Source of the DNA: Norana najaformis
Taxonomy: Eukaryota; Annelida; Clitellata; Crassiclitellata; Hormogastridae
Direction: 5' to 3'
Assembly (NCBI GenBank): GCA_964023275.1
Contig: OZ029914.1
Span: forward strand, 39,907,924-39,971,923
DNA length: 64,000 bases
Shown: positions 31,970 through 44,000 of the stretch, in pieces
How the letters are laid out: each line of letters opens with the position of its first letter
Position numbering within the stretch: position 1 is the stretch's first letter
Position numbers and translations under genes: made by a program
The notes under the pieces: generated by a model
Told to the model about the DNA's origin: nothing
The model's input: only the letters and a program-made list of their open reading frames with translations
Databases searched by the model: none

Positions 31970-34900
31970 ATGTTTCAGATAATCATCAATTTCTTGTTAT
32001 TGCCAATCATAGGTAATCAACATTTTGAAATTTTAAATGTCTTGGTGCTACTCGCATTGATGCTATTCAAGGCGACTCTGTGCGTGAGGATGCCGGTTCG
32101 CTTCCCGATCGTGGCTAAATTTCAAGATTTAAATCTCGGGCTAGCACGGTCCGTACACAGTGACCTTAAATGGCGTGGAACTCATTCAAGGGGACAGTGG
32201 TGTGAAGGATCTCGCCTGATAAATTGACTGAAAAATGAGCAGGGCCGAGGTCATACGTTCGTTATAGAAAAACACGTACATTTACATTTACTCTTATTCC
32301 TTGAAAATATTGCCCTATTTTCTGAAATAAGGTCAGATCCTAAAACAACTAAACTTAGTTCTGGTTGTTTTGAAATTTCTCACTACGCTACTGAAGTTTC
32401 TTTTTTGCTACTAGTTTCAATTTGAACATTTTATTTGCATGCATAGCGTTAATTTCGATTTGGATAAAATTTCTTTTCAGCTAACAGCAAACTACTGCAG
32501 CTACCAGAAGACACAGAAGCTGTGATTGGACAGGATGAAGTCGTCTTGAAATGTCGAACAGAAGTCACCAACTCTCCTAATCCAGTCGAGTGGCATCACA
32601 AATTGAATAAAGATGCTGATTTCGAAATCGTGTATAAGCGACGCATGATATTGAATGGATATCGAGGCAGGTTTAGGGTGCTACCAAATGCAACATCAGG
32701 GCAGTTTGACCTAATTATAACAGGAGTGAAACTTGAAGACGCTGGTGCATACACGTGCATGGACAAAGATACGCAACACAAAGCAGAGTTAATTGTCTTT
32801 GGTTAGTATAATCACCGGTAGTACTTCATTTTTCTCATTTCATAGTTTGATTTGTTATAGCATGCATTTAAGGTGACAATACCTTTGCGATATAATGAGT
32901 TTAACATTTTCTTTGTGTTTTGTTCAATCTCTTATATAGCATTTTCTTTTTGGAAAATATCTATACGGGCCCAGTCCATACGGTGCTACTGTCAATTGCA
33001 AAATGTATTTTCTTACTGGATTTACGAATTGAAAAACAATATAACATTTTAATGTTGATAACGTTGCTTTTGTAGAAAAGTATCCATCGAGTGTTTCTTG
33101 CATGGCAAACTTGCCGCCGGATGGCTTTCTGGGAAGCAATAATTGTGGCCTGGAACCAGATACAGTTAGGATGTCGTGCGATCTCAGTTATCGAGGAAAT
33201 CTGGTTCCTGTCCTGGAGTGGATGTATGGGGAAAATGTGATACCTTCAAACATCACCAAAGATGCATTTGGAGTCGCCAGATCATCCACCGAGCGGAAAG
33301 CAGATCAAAATCAGACATCTACGTACACATGTCGCATTAAATATCTTGACTCTGTGATTACATCAAGGTTTACATGGTCTTCAACCGTGAACATAACATG
33401 TGAGTTATATAAACAGTAATTAAATCATTTTGAGTGACGCAGACAGTTTACTAATGTGTATCTCTAACTCTTTGTATCTCGTCATCCCTCTCCAGTAAGG
33501 TGATTTGTTTATTGTTTAACTATCAACTTCGCTTGTTAAAACAAATTTTCAGCCCTTTGTTTACTTTAAAAAATCTAGCTTATTCTGTCCTGTTATTCAT
33601 CATTTTTTATACAACGTATTATTGGACCGAATTGGTGATTTGCAATGGCTAAATTGTTTTTTTATTTCGGCTGTTAGCTATTACAAATACGACGAACCTG
33701 TCGTATGTCGGATGTGAATTGGAAAGCTTAGACTGCTCTGATATAATCAGTGGTGAATGCAGTTACACCTGGTTTTCCGAAAATGGCATTGAATTGACAC
33801 GCAAATCGGATGGAAACTACACCTGCTTAGCTACATGTAATGTTCGTCAGACGCCATGTTCTTATGTAGTCAAGAACGTCAACTATCAATGTAACCACTA
33901 CAGCAGTAAGTGTGCTAATGAATGCTAGCTATACTAATATTGATAATAACAGCAGCTTTCAATCACAGTTATGTGAACCATCGGAGGCCTTTTGAACAAG
34001 TGTTAAGCTTTGTCTATTTATTGAATGATTACATAACCTTGCCTCTCAATTATAAATCTACAAAAGTTTATTTTTAAACTTCTTTTTCTTCTTCTTCTTC
34101 CTTCTGGCTGGAATTAATCCCACCTAGGGGAGGGGTCAGCCACACGAATCCTTCTTTTCCATTTGTTTCTATCTCCAGTATCTTCTTTCTTCAGTCTGAG
34201 AAGCTTTAGGTCTTGTTGATTCATGTCTCTCCATCTCTTCTTTTGTCTTCCCCGACTGCGGCGTCCGTAAACCTCTGCTGTCATAATTCTTTCAGTGCAG
34301 TTTTCCTCTTCTCTCCTCATAACATGACCATACCATCTCAACCTGGCTTCTTGTACCTAGTCAGATATGCATGTCACTCCCAATTTCTGTCTGATATACT
34401 CATTCCTTTTCTTGTCTTTCAGTGAGATTCCAAGCATCCACCGCAGCATTCTCATTTCCGTTCTCTCCAGCATCTTCTCCTCCTCTTTCGTCAAAGTCCA
34501 GGCTTCTGTTCCATATATCATCATTGGTCTTACCATTGTTTTGTACACCTTTCCTTTAAAAAGTTTCTTTTTAAACCCTTTCTGTTAAAGATTGTTATGG
34601 AGATTAGAGTTGAATCTAATCGAGTTTTCATGGTTTTAATGTTTCATATAAATTAAATTGAAGATAGTTTAACACGAATCGTAATAGTTTGAGTCAGTTT
34701 GAGTTATTTTTGTTTATTTCTGTCAACAGCATCACCTCGGAGATTGGTTCTCGTGATTTGTATTTCTGTTGGCATTCCTATTGTGATTGCAGTCACAATG
34801 ACGATTCTTGCAGTTGCATATAGAGGGTATCTACTATTTGACTTGCTTTATTTACTTATCATTACAAGTGATATAAAAACTGTACAACAGCACTTTTACT

Positions 34901-36337
34901 TCCTGGCAGTTAGAGCATTCGGTAAAAAATGAATTATATATTTTAACATACAAAGATAAGCTTGCAGTTCATCAGTCGAGCGTTCTACCAGGCTGTTAAA
35001 TTAAGAGAAAAACAGTACAATCATTTCTTATGCACGTTGATAACAATAATCCCTCATGAGTTGCGGCTGTATATAATGCACAAGGTATTAACCGATGGCA
35101 CATTAAAATCAAGCCATAATCAGATCGATGCCCCCAAAGTAATTTATCAAGTGCAGAAATTTCAACCAATCAAGATACATTTCTAACAAAATCCTAAGCA
35201 CCAGCCAGCAATCAGTGAAACTGATCGACAGCCTCTAGGAGAAGTGAACAATCTTTAATTAGATTCAATTGATGGTGAACAAAGGATGAAGAATTTTTAA
35301 GATCAGCTGGGGATCACTATAAGAAACATGTAGTTTCAAATTATGGCAGCTGCATGACAGAATGTATAGACGTAATTGGAAAGGATAGACCTAAACATTT
35401 TTGTGGATGTGGTTGTGAATTATACAATTAAAAGTTGATATATTCCTTGTAGATTGTTATGTACCTGCAAAAAGAGAAGATGTAATAGTAATGGTAAGAT
35501 ATTTTGACTAATTAGTAAAAACACTGATTTTATTACTTGTGCTACATGTTACTCATATGTATTCATACATGCATCAGTATATTTATGTATAACCACTTGA
35601 AAACCTCTTACATGCGCTTATTCATTGTTAATTGATTAATTCATGTGTAGTGGCTTTCATAGATTGTCACATCACTGCGTCAGGCATATTTGAAGAAATA
35701 TGCATTTCATTTACTGAGGATTGTTATGTTCTCTAGATTCCGAAGCTGAATGCTTTGCAACAATGCCATCTACAGATGAAACGAGCCCGAAAGGTAAATG
35801 TGTTTTGCTGCATGTGAGAAGTATTATAAACAAATAAGACTAAATACTTATTAAGTACTGTATGCTGACAATTTTATATTGCAGTACGTAATCATGTAGG
35901 CTCAGAACCGTGAAATGCATGCTCAAACAATCAGTCTTTCATAATTGCATCGTACATAGCATCTTTTGGAATTTATTACTAATATTGTTACGTTCTAGAC
36001 TTTCCTTTAGCAATTACCGTTCATGCCACCTGAGTTATTGAGGTTTAAATTCTCCGAAGAAAACCATAATCTAAATGAATTTTAATGATCTTATAAGACG
36101 CCTAAACTTACTGGAGAGAGAAGACAAAACAATTACAATGGATATTTTCTGTTACACTGAGACCTATATTTCAACTTGGCCTCGATTTTGTAACCGACAA
36201 CAAGCTAAGTGAAATAGGGTAGCTAAATGCCTTCAACTTGTTTTGTAGACCACTTGTTGAAGATATGTGAGTTAAACAACGGTGCTACCAGCATCAAACA
36301 GACGCCAAAGAAAAATAACCTGCTTGCGCATAGTTGA
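31970..36337 (+). CDS. Gene B: three-Ig-domain transmembrane receptor, tyrosine-free tail
   Basis: Predicted type I membrane protein of 399 residues. Exons are 31970-32012, 32481-32801, 33076-33399, 33678-33905, 34730-34826, 35453-35493, 35737-35793 and 36249-36337 (1,200 nt, all GT-AG, frame kept). Layout: signal peptide MFQIIINFLLLPII, V-type Ig (15-121), second Ig (122-229), shortened Cys-rich Ig-like domain (230-305), TM exon (306-337), and a 62-residue tail starting LLCTCKKRRC and ending NNLLAHS, without tyrosine. Closest relative is gene C (about 15 differences in the 107-residue first Ig exon). The whole locus lies between inverted arms and hosts an antisense RTE-like LINE in the intron before the TM exon. 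ATG at 31,970 is preferred over 31,946 because the 14-codon signal exon then matches gene A. Function is inferred only from architecture. Confidence 0.9.
32481..32801 (+). CDS. Gene B exon 2: V-type Ig domain
   Basis: 321 nt, phase 1-1. Landmarks are VVLKC, VEWHH, KLEDAGAYTC and ELIVFG. It differs from gene C mainly at scattered positions, including adjacent changes RRM against RGW in a predicted loop. Confidence 0.93.
33076..33399 (+). CDS. Gene B exon 3: second Ig domain
   Basis: 324 nt, phase 1-1. Contains SYRGNLVPVLEW and STYTCRIKY, and the additional cysteines SCMAN and NNCGL. Confidence 0.93.
33678..33905 (+). CDS. Gene B exon 4: Cys-rich Ig-like domain with 8-codon deletion
   Basis: 228 nt, phase 1-1, exactly 24 nt shorter than in A and C. 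The missing residues lie between NGIEL and KSDGNYTC (IHNAAVKLTG-like segment in C). All seven cysteines and the frame are kept. Confidence 0.9.
34085..34600 (-). mobile_element. RTE-like LINE C-terminal fragment in gene B intron
   Basis: Minus-strand frames read MYKTMVRPMMIYGTEAWTLT, ERTEMRMLRWMLGISLKDK, then RWYGHVMRREEENCTERIM and GRQKKRWRD. This is the characteristic C-terminal block of RTE-like reverse transcriptases. A frameshift separates the two parts. It is antisense to gene B; the gene C intron lacks it (325 bp against 824 bp). Confidence 0.85.
34730..34826 (+). CDS. Gene B exon 5: transmembrane exon
   Basis: 97 nt, entering in phase 1 and leaving in phase 2. SPRRLVLVICISVGIPIVIA continues as VTMTILAVAYRG. 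Basic residues lie on both sides of the hydrophobic core and no charge is inside it. Confidence 0.88.
35453..35493 (+). CDS. Gene B exon 6: Cys-rich juxtamembrane microexon
   Basis: 41 nt, entering in phase 2 and leaving in phase 1. Encodes LLCTCKKRRCNSN. Matched by exons in A and C at the same place. Confidence 0.82.
35737..35793 (+). CDS. Gene B exon 7: tail exon
   Basis: 57 nt, phase 1-1, between TCTCTAG and GTAAAT. Encodes SEAECFATMPSTDETSPK; Ser/Thr-rich and without a tyrosine motif. Confidence 0.78.
36249..36337 (+). CDS. Gene B exon 8: last tail exon
   Basis: 89 nt, entered in phase 1, ending TGA. Encodes HLLKICELNNGATSI and KKNNLLAHS. The NGATSI part aligns with NDATSI in C and NGASNI in A. 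Confidence 0.82.
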
Positions 36338-37412
36338 GATATCCCATCAGTTCAACACCGGACGTTAGGTCATTTCGTACACGTCGGTGGCGGGCAGGGC
36401 CACGCAAAGGAGCTCCGAGCCGTGTTATTCAACCGAGCAAGGAGCTTGTCCAGACCGATCGGATAGCTCAGCTACACAAAGCTCAGAAGGTGAAGGCAGG
36501 CCTACACCCAGAGAACTTTGGGTATACCTAGAGCAGGGAGATAGGCCCAGGATCGGGATCGCTCGCAAAACGCCCTTTGAACAGCAGTGCTTCGGACAGT
36601 GGCACGTCGTTGATGTGTATATGTGTATACGCATGTACACACATGTATAATTGCATAGACACATGCACACATACATATATTACATAAGACAATATCTCAA
36701 GATACTTGATGTAGCACCTTAAGTAACTGTCAGAAGCACTAAAAACGTTCACCCTGTTGATTCTAAACTTCCCAGAGAGTTTAAACGACTGTACTGTATT
36801 CTCATAACCCAGTGTGCCTTAAACGATCAGAGCTCAATTGCTGGCGACCACAGCTCTGTCGTTTAGTAACCTTAGCAACATACATTCGCCTGACAGCTTG
36901 ATAGCCACACTGCTTGTTGTATCAGGCTACATTTAGTTTCATCTAACACAGCACTTATAAGCCATAGACGTGAATATTACAAAATGGACCACTGATGTAG
37001 TAACGAGGTTCACGACTCCTGTCGTCTTTTTGATACATCGTGACACTACTTCGGCCAACCGTTAATTAGCAATTCATATAGTACTACGTCAAAAATCATT
37101 TCTAAGACGAGATTCTTTGTACTAAGGCAGCAGTTTTCACATATCAAGGTGGTACGAATTTTTATGCAACATCTGTTGGGCATTATTTATTGCTAATATT
37201 TGTTGTATATGTTAGCTTTATTGTAACTGTAATTAGAAGGCGTCTGTTGCACAAAGCATCAACCTATGGCGCAAAAAAATCAAGCCGCAGTCAGGTAAAT
37301 ATCCAGAAGGTCAGTTCAATGAATCCGAGAGGCAGCCTAGGGTAGTTTTAACTGAAAAACTGAGCTTCACTTGAGACCGAAATGACACGAGAGACTGAGC
37401 AGAAAAGAACAG
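36338..37412. other. Gene B 3' flank, duplicated at gene C
   Basis: Collinear with about 60,179-61,215 downstream of gene C, including 'CGTGGCGGGCAG.GCC', a CACA/TACA microsatellite and a LINE 3' fragment at 37,230-37,410 (minus). The match resumes after the inverted insertion at about 38,563-39,110 (61,210-61,780). No gene was seen. Confidence 0.75.
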
Positions 37413-38074
37413 AAATAATTCCGACACGCAAACTATTTTACAGTTAGGCCTAGCAATATTTTTGATACCACTATTTGACACAATATTTTTATATTATGAT
37501 ATATTAAAATCGCTTCATTTGCCATTTGTCACGCTATGTTACTTTATCTTATACTTTACTACAGTATATACTACACTATACCATAAATACTATATTGCAT
37601 TATACAGTAGACTGGTATAAAACGCTTGTAGACTCCACTTATCACACGCTCGAATCGAACCCATGTCGCATTTGTGGAAAGCTGCATATTCAGTCACTGA
37701 CTAACCGACGATTTAATTTGTTACACTATATACAAAAAAAAACTAAACAGTCACTCAAAAGACGGAAAAAGAAAATAGTGTTAGTCAGAGGCACTCACAT
37801 CCAACCAGCAAAACCGAAAAATCGAATACGAAAGAGCCAGAATGGAAAAATACACTTAGCCAGCGACAGTTATATCCGATATGCCTTTTGGAATGCGGTT
37901 CTATACAGAGAGTCGACAATTTGCACAGAATCGGGAAACGGTTAGCAGAAATCGCAGGTTATATATGTATTCGGTGATTTCCAAGCCTGTTGTATAAACT
38001 TGCGCTATCTATCTAGCTAGCTAGCTAGATAGATAGCTAGATAGATAGCTAGCTAGATAGATAGATAGATAGAC

Positions 38075-38159
<85 letters not shown>

Positions 38160-38160
38160 T

Positions 38161-38234
<74 letters not shown>

Positions 38235-38235
38235 T

Positions 38236-38303
<68 letters not shown>

Positions 38304-38562
38304 ATGGATAAAAATATAAATAAACAGAGAGATAGGTGAATGAATAAATAGCGCCGATGTTATCTCCAGAGGAGTTCAAGGCGTGAGTTGTGCTATCGAT
38401 ATACGTATAATAATTAGTAGAGCATTATGATACCTATCGACTCCTGCATCGATAGGTATCGTCTTCTCATATCTCGTGCACAGTCCTTTCCCGAAGTCTT
38501 GGGGTAAAGAAGTAGGCCCTACTGTTACAAGTCTTACCTAGGTCTGTCTGCCTATTATTCTG
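37413..38562 (-). repeat. Right arm of the inverted repeat flanking gene B
   Basis: Reverse complement of 28,922-30,225. Comparison with the uninterrupted gene C flank (join near 61,210) shows this arm as an insertion into the B 3' flank. It carries a (GATA)n array at about 38,008-38,310 with CTAGCTAGCTAG palindromes at its start. Confidence 0.85.
38008..38310. repeat. (GATA)n microsatellite with CTAG palindromes
   Basis: Complement of the 29,150-29,540 array. Long minus-strand YLSI frames are repeat translations. Confidence 0.97.
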
Positions 38563-39685
38563 GAGGAAGAGAATTAAAAAATTTAGGTCCTGTAACTAGC
38601 AAACTTCTCGAAGTTTCTTATGAACCCGTTGTTTTGTTCCACTGTTCATATGCCGCCTTAGTAAAATATGATTCATCATAACTATTATGGTAAATACATT
38701 GAGGATTTAAAGTTATGTCAGCCTTAATCTTTTCTGTCAACCTTAATCATAAGTCGTAATCTAATCCTTAGTGTTCTTAGTGTTGTTGTTCATTACACAT
38801 ACGTTCGTACAGTCCAGTATTAATCACCAGTGCACGCTTAACAACACCGCGATAATTTAAGCGAGTGACGAATCTATGTATATAAGTCATTACTTGTCAG
38901 ACAATCGCGCGATGAAATCAGGTGGTTTTAGGGTAAACACCTGTTGAAAAATTACGCTTACTAAAAACCAGCAGCGACGTCGCAATCATTTGGTAGCAGT
39001 TGTTCACTTCTGACTGAGCGCTGTGAATCAGCTGCTTCCCCGCGACTAAGCTTTCGTTGGGTGCTGTATAAATCTCGAGTTTACGATTTCGTTATCAAGC
39101 AGTAGGCCTGTGTCTGACATCAGCTTTACTTACTCAATATAAGCAAACGTAGTGCTAAATTTAGCCGTACTTGCATGAACATTACTCTTTGAACCTAACT
39201 TTGACCTAGACGATCATTGTGTTGCAACAAGATCAAGCAGTGTAATTTATCAGCGTTTGTTTTTGGCTTAGTTCTTCTATTGGCAACGTCACAAAACCAT
39301 GATTAAAACCAAACAGTGATGGCATGGGAGTGTTTTGCTGACAAACAATCACACATAGTACAGCATGAACTTGCATAAAATCATTTACGATATTAAAAGA
39401 CCAAAAGCAGGAAACGGTAGAATCGAGTTTAAAAATAAAGGAAACATAAAGAGATACGAAACGTTTAGCAACAATATTCTTAAATTCTTTTAAAGCCATC
39501 ATTTCTCAATTTTCGTAGAAATTAACATATAACAGTACACAAAAGGTGTAATGGTTCTCTGTAATTCACATGTCTTACCATCATCTCTACACATTTGACA
39601 AATCCAGTATCAGTACTATATAGATCTCGCACTTAGCTCACTATGCATGTATATCGCTATATCAGTACGATATAGATCACCCACC

Positions 39686-39800
39686 GATTTATTTGCTTCG
39701 TATAGGAACCTTGAGCGTGTGGTCAATGCTAGCGTAGTGTGTCACTTGGATCTTGGAATGATGAACGACGGGTCTTGTGGCTGGCGCCTCATTGTCTGAC
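39686..39800 (-). pseudogene. Detached partial copy of the D/E last exon (ITIM-coding)
   Basis: On the minus strand the translation reads SDNEAPATRPVVHHSKIQVT then HYASIDHTLKVPIRSK and a stop, nearly identical to the end of gene E. The 5' part of the exon (with YVQM) and its splice acceptor are missing; a LINE 3' tail (39,810-39,940) takes their place. It lies about 1.1 kb beyond the gene E stop codon. It is most likely a truncated duplicate, though the open frame and the ITIM-like THYASI are intact. Confidence 0.75.
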
Positions 39801-39809
39801 TGCCTGCCT

Positions 39810-39940
39810 GAATCTTGACCTGGAACCGAACCCTTTTGCCTATCGAGTTTGTTTTGACTGAGCGCCTGTGAATAAGCTGGTTTCCACGACTTAGATTTCG
39901 CTGGGCGCTGTAGAAATCGTGAGATCGTGATTACGATTTT
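39810..39940 (-). repeat. LINE 3' tail fragment
   Basis: 'TTCGCTGGGCGCTGTAGAAATCG...ATTACGAT' matches, on the same strand, the 3' end of the LINE at 15,414-15,610. Confidence 0.75.
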
Positions 39941-40846
39941 CCTCAAATACAGAGTGCTTCTATGAGTGTCATTGATAATTACATATAATATTTTGCAGAT
40001 ACCTATTAAAATTAAACGATACATTGGAATCATAAAATGCTCATAAAATTATTAATGAGGTGTTTAAATTTTTTGAAGTAGGTTGCTATTCAGGTAGGTC
40101 TAACGCGCTAAATAGTTGAACAGTGTCTAGCTAGCTAGCAGTTATTTGTTGTCAACGAGGGTTCATGGTCTGGAGAGTGGTATAAAATGTCTACTAAGTG
40201 GTAACTTCTGGTCTTCATTCGGTATCTCTCGACAACCCCTATAATTTACGCAGCGCTCGAGAATAAGCTGGTATCCTGAGATTGGCTTCTGAGCAGCGGT
40301 GCAGAAATTTTTGAATTACGATTACGATTACTTCGTCTGTCGGTGAACAAACGGCCGGCTGCTGATAAATGACTGCGCATGTCTATTAGCGTACGAAATA
40401 ACCGGACGCGGCGCGTTCAACCACTGGTGAGTGCCAGACGGTGAGAGTAGCCGTGTGCTGCGAGCGCTTCATGCGACTGCTGTCATTTCTGATCCTCAAT
40501 GCAACTCAGACCAAGAATTCTGAATATGGTGTCAGTTGTCAATTCTGGATAAGATTCCATTGTTTGGATTCCATTTCTATGCAATAGTCTGCCACCTGAG
40601 ACTTTTCCTACTGTTCGAACATTAGTCACCCGTAGATGAACTGATCGTACTTGACAAACTCTGTCACCACTTAAGCAAGTTAGAAGCGCCTTGGGAAGTT
40701 ACTTAGTAGGTGCGGTATAAAGGTGCTATATAAATGTCTAGTTATATTACATTACATTAAATTGCATTGCAATACGTTATTTTGTTACTCCTCAGAAAAA
40801 TTCAAACAACGTACACTCGCATAACAGTGGTAGGTATGTTATCGCT

Positions 40847-41002
40847 TTATTTGCTTCGTATAGGAACCTTGAGCGTGTGGTCAATGCTAGCGTAGTGTGA
40901 CATTTGGATCTTGGAATGGTGAACGACGGGTCTTGTGGCTGGCGCATCATTGTCTGGACGGATGTTCATCTGCACGTATTGTGTTCCATCAGCACCCACG
41001 CA
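40847..41002 (-). CDS. Gene E terminal tail exon with YVQM and SHYASI
   Basis: 156 nt, acceptor TTTAG, phase 0, the same length as in gene D. It starts CVGADGTQYVQMN (Y to C change at the first residue compared with D) and ends VPIRSK, TAA. AATAAA overlaps the stop codon. Confidence 0.87.
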   Translation of the reverse strand, partial: CVGADGTQYVQMNIRPDNDAPATRPVVHHSKIQMSHYASIDHTLKVPIRSK

Positions 41003-44000
41003 CTAAACAGCATATAACAATATTGGTCTTATAACATATAACAATAATGTGCTTATGCTTTCGATTGTGGCTGCGATCTGCAAAGTTTGTCGATGTCTTC
41101 GAGGCACCAGATAACGGGTAATCAGGCCTTTCAGTCGCCGGCATAGAATGCTACCTACTATGCTATATAAATTGTTCTAATAAAATTACATTACCTTGTT
41201 ACCCCGCCACTGCCTTTAGTGGGGTAGTGCCAGTCCCAAGCCTGGATGAAGGAGGAGGGCGACGTCAACGGCCTTTGATGACATAAGATGTCGTTAAACT
41301 GTGGAACTACTACTACATTAACTTGTACAGCAAAGAGGATCATTGTGCTGTGCATGCCGTATTCACTTGATCAGTGCGAAGTACTAAATCAGGTTAAGTC
41401 AAAGGGCATTAGGCCTATGCATATGTCTGAACAAGCAAGGACAGAGGAAAATGAGCAATGCGCTTGTTCGGTTTCACAACATCAGCCTTCTACAGTCTTG
41501 TAGGGAAATTTCAAAACGTCTGGAACTTTCTACTTCCTCAAGTTCGCGACACTCTAACTGAGGCTATATTTTACTGTAAACTGAAAGCTTACCTCCTTCA
41601 GTCTGCTTATAATTTTTACTCATACTGGGCTTCGATGTACACTTCAGAACTTAATAAGGTGCAATTGCTTATTTCATTTATATGGTTAGCAATTATAGTT
41701 ATAAATAAAATTAGGCCCAATAATTATTGTTCTAAATATATTTATAGATCCCGTAACCATCGCGTTCGAAACTTACGGGAAACATAAGGATCTTCGTGAT
41801 ATACAATTGTCTCAATCTACCATCCAAAACTATGGACATCCTTTCTTTTCAAATTGAGTTGTGGGTGTTCTTAAGCTTATGGACCGGATGCAACTCAAGC
41901 CTATATCTTTGAGTTCTTTACCTCATTGTAGCTTGCGTTGTTTTCCGCTGCTTGCGTTGTAGTTATATCCCTCGCCTCATTTCCTGAAATTAAATCGTAA
42001 ATTTTATAGTCTATCCTAGCTTAGTGAATCAAAATCTATATCTTATTACAGTACATACTGGCGTTTTTTGCATTCCTCAGTGCATTTGCTCATACAAAAG
42101 CTTTACTTTTCGTAATATAAGTTAGTGTATAATATCCTTTAAGGAAAACCATCAGCAGCTTTATTTTTGCGAGAAATTAGAATGTTTGAAGTGCGAATGA
42201 GTATTTGACTGTTACGGAAACTGCGCTAATGCAGTGTGTAGACACGATGTCACTTAACCATTCTACACAATCACTGCAAAGCAAACTAGATTAGATTTAG
42301 AGCTTTCTTGCCAAATCCATACCTAGACTGCAATACAACCTGCTTACACTGACATTACGGAATAATAAAGTCGATTTTATTTGTAAGAAAAATTCTATTT
42401 AGTTAATCTATCGTTGAACATATGCAGGCTTACTCAAAGTCAACACCCAGCTGAATGCCTTTAATTGGTAAAATCGATTTTATACAAGTGTTTTTTCTTG
42501 CTAGAGTAGCCTGGTTAAGACACTGCCACATATGGGCTTATATCTTTCGAAAAATGAATTTTTATGAGCTCTTACTTAGCCCAATTGCGAATAAATTCAC
42601 ATATTCGTCAGGGTCATTGTTGTTCTGAGTTCCAATCCTTTCTACAGAAGAAAAGTACATCACTAAGAACGACATCAATCGCCATTCGCTCTATATAGGT
42701 CAGACAGGGATGGGCAGTAACTTAATTGATGTAATTGAAATTACGTAATTTCAATTAAAATTGTAATTGGTGATTTGTATTTTGTTACTCTGCATCAATG
42801 TAATTTGTAATTTTTAATTTGTAATTGAATTACATTTTTTCATGTTATTTGTAATTTCAAAATACATACAGTACTGTAAAATCGAATTACTTTCATTATT
42901 TTAGTCATGTTCAATTCAAATTCCTTGTGTGTTGAAAATACCTCTTACTTATTTTATAAATAAAATAGCAGGGAACCAGCGTGGCAGTTAAAGTTAAAGC
43001 AAGCGTCTAAACGGTCGATCCGGCCTTGTATGGTGCTCTTGTGGCAAGTTCGTTCATTTTGTTGCATCTGAAAACCAATAATGGCGGAGCATGAAGCCAC
43101 GTGTACTAGTTTTGTTGAGATTATTCAAATGTCAGCAGTGTTGGATGGCGTGCTTTTTGAAATAATAGAGTGTGAGAATGGTGAAAGTAGTGAAAAGGTT
43201 ATAAAGTGAAGACAGTATGCTAAAACTGGTGTAAAGAAAGCATGTGTTTCCTGTTTCAAATTCATGACCCCAATGTTCAAAGTAATTTGTAATTTTAGAA
43301 ATTTGAAATTACGTAATTTGTAATTTGTATTTTCAATTGAAATTCTAAAGTAATTTTGTAATTGGTAATAGAATTACATTTTTAAAAGTAATTTGTAATT
43401 TTTAATTCAGTTACATTTTACTGTCTAATTTGCCCATCCCTGAGGTCAGAGTAATCTATTCCAAAAAGTTAGTAAATAAGTAAGTAAGTAATTCATTTGT
43501 TAACACGCCATATGTTCATCGTTTGAGTGGGGAATCGTAGTCTTGTACATACCCACAAACAATTAATTGCATGACACAACAAACAAATAAAGGAAGATGT
43601 ACAGTCGTAAAGACACATTCAAAATGACACTCAAAAACAAAGACAGACATACAGAATAACACTCAACCACAGAGACAGACATACAGAATGGCACTCAACG
43701 ACACCTTGGATTTGGCCTTAAAGGTATCTAGTTCTTGGTAACGGTAGGTAATAAGTGGACCATTACTTTGTTTCGTCTTTCTATATTAATATCACATTAG
43801 TGCTAACTTTAATTCCCACCAAACCCATATAAAATTATACATATTTGCCTAAAAGATGGCTGTACTAAGAAACAGGGCGAATCACAGTACAATCAAATAG
43901 TCAATCAAAAAGCCAACGCATTATATTCGAATATGGGATTTAATCTAAACAGCATTAAAATTCCATGCAGCATTCGACTAAAACGAGGAATGACAAACGT

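Noticed and set aside
37526..37945. 139-codon plus-strand frame with KRRKKK and CRICGK
   Set aside because: It lies in the inverted-repeat arm, and the matching copy at 29,670-29,930 is open in a different frame, so no conserved protein is encoded. A tRNA-like B box suggests SINE-derived DNA.
38053..38379. Minus-strand YLSI-repeat frame
   Set aside because: Translation of the complementary GATA microsatellite in the inverted arm.
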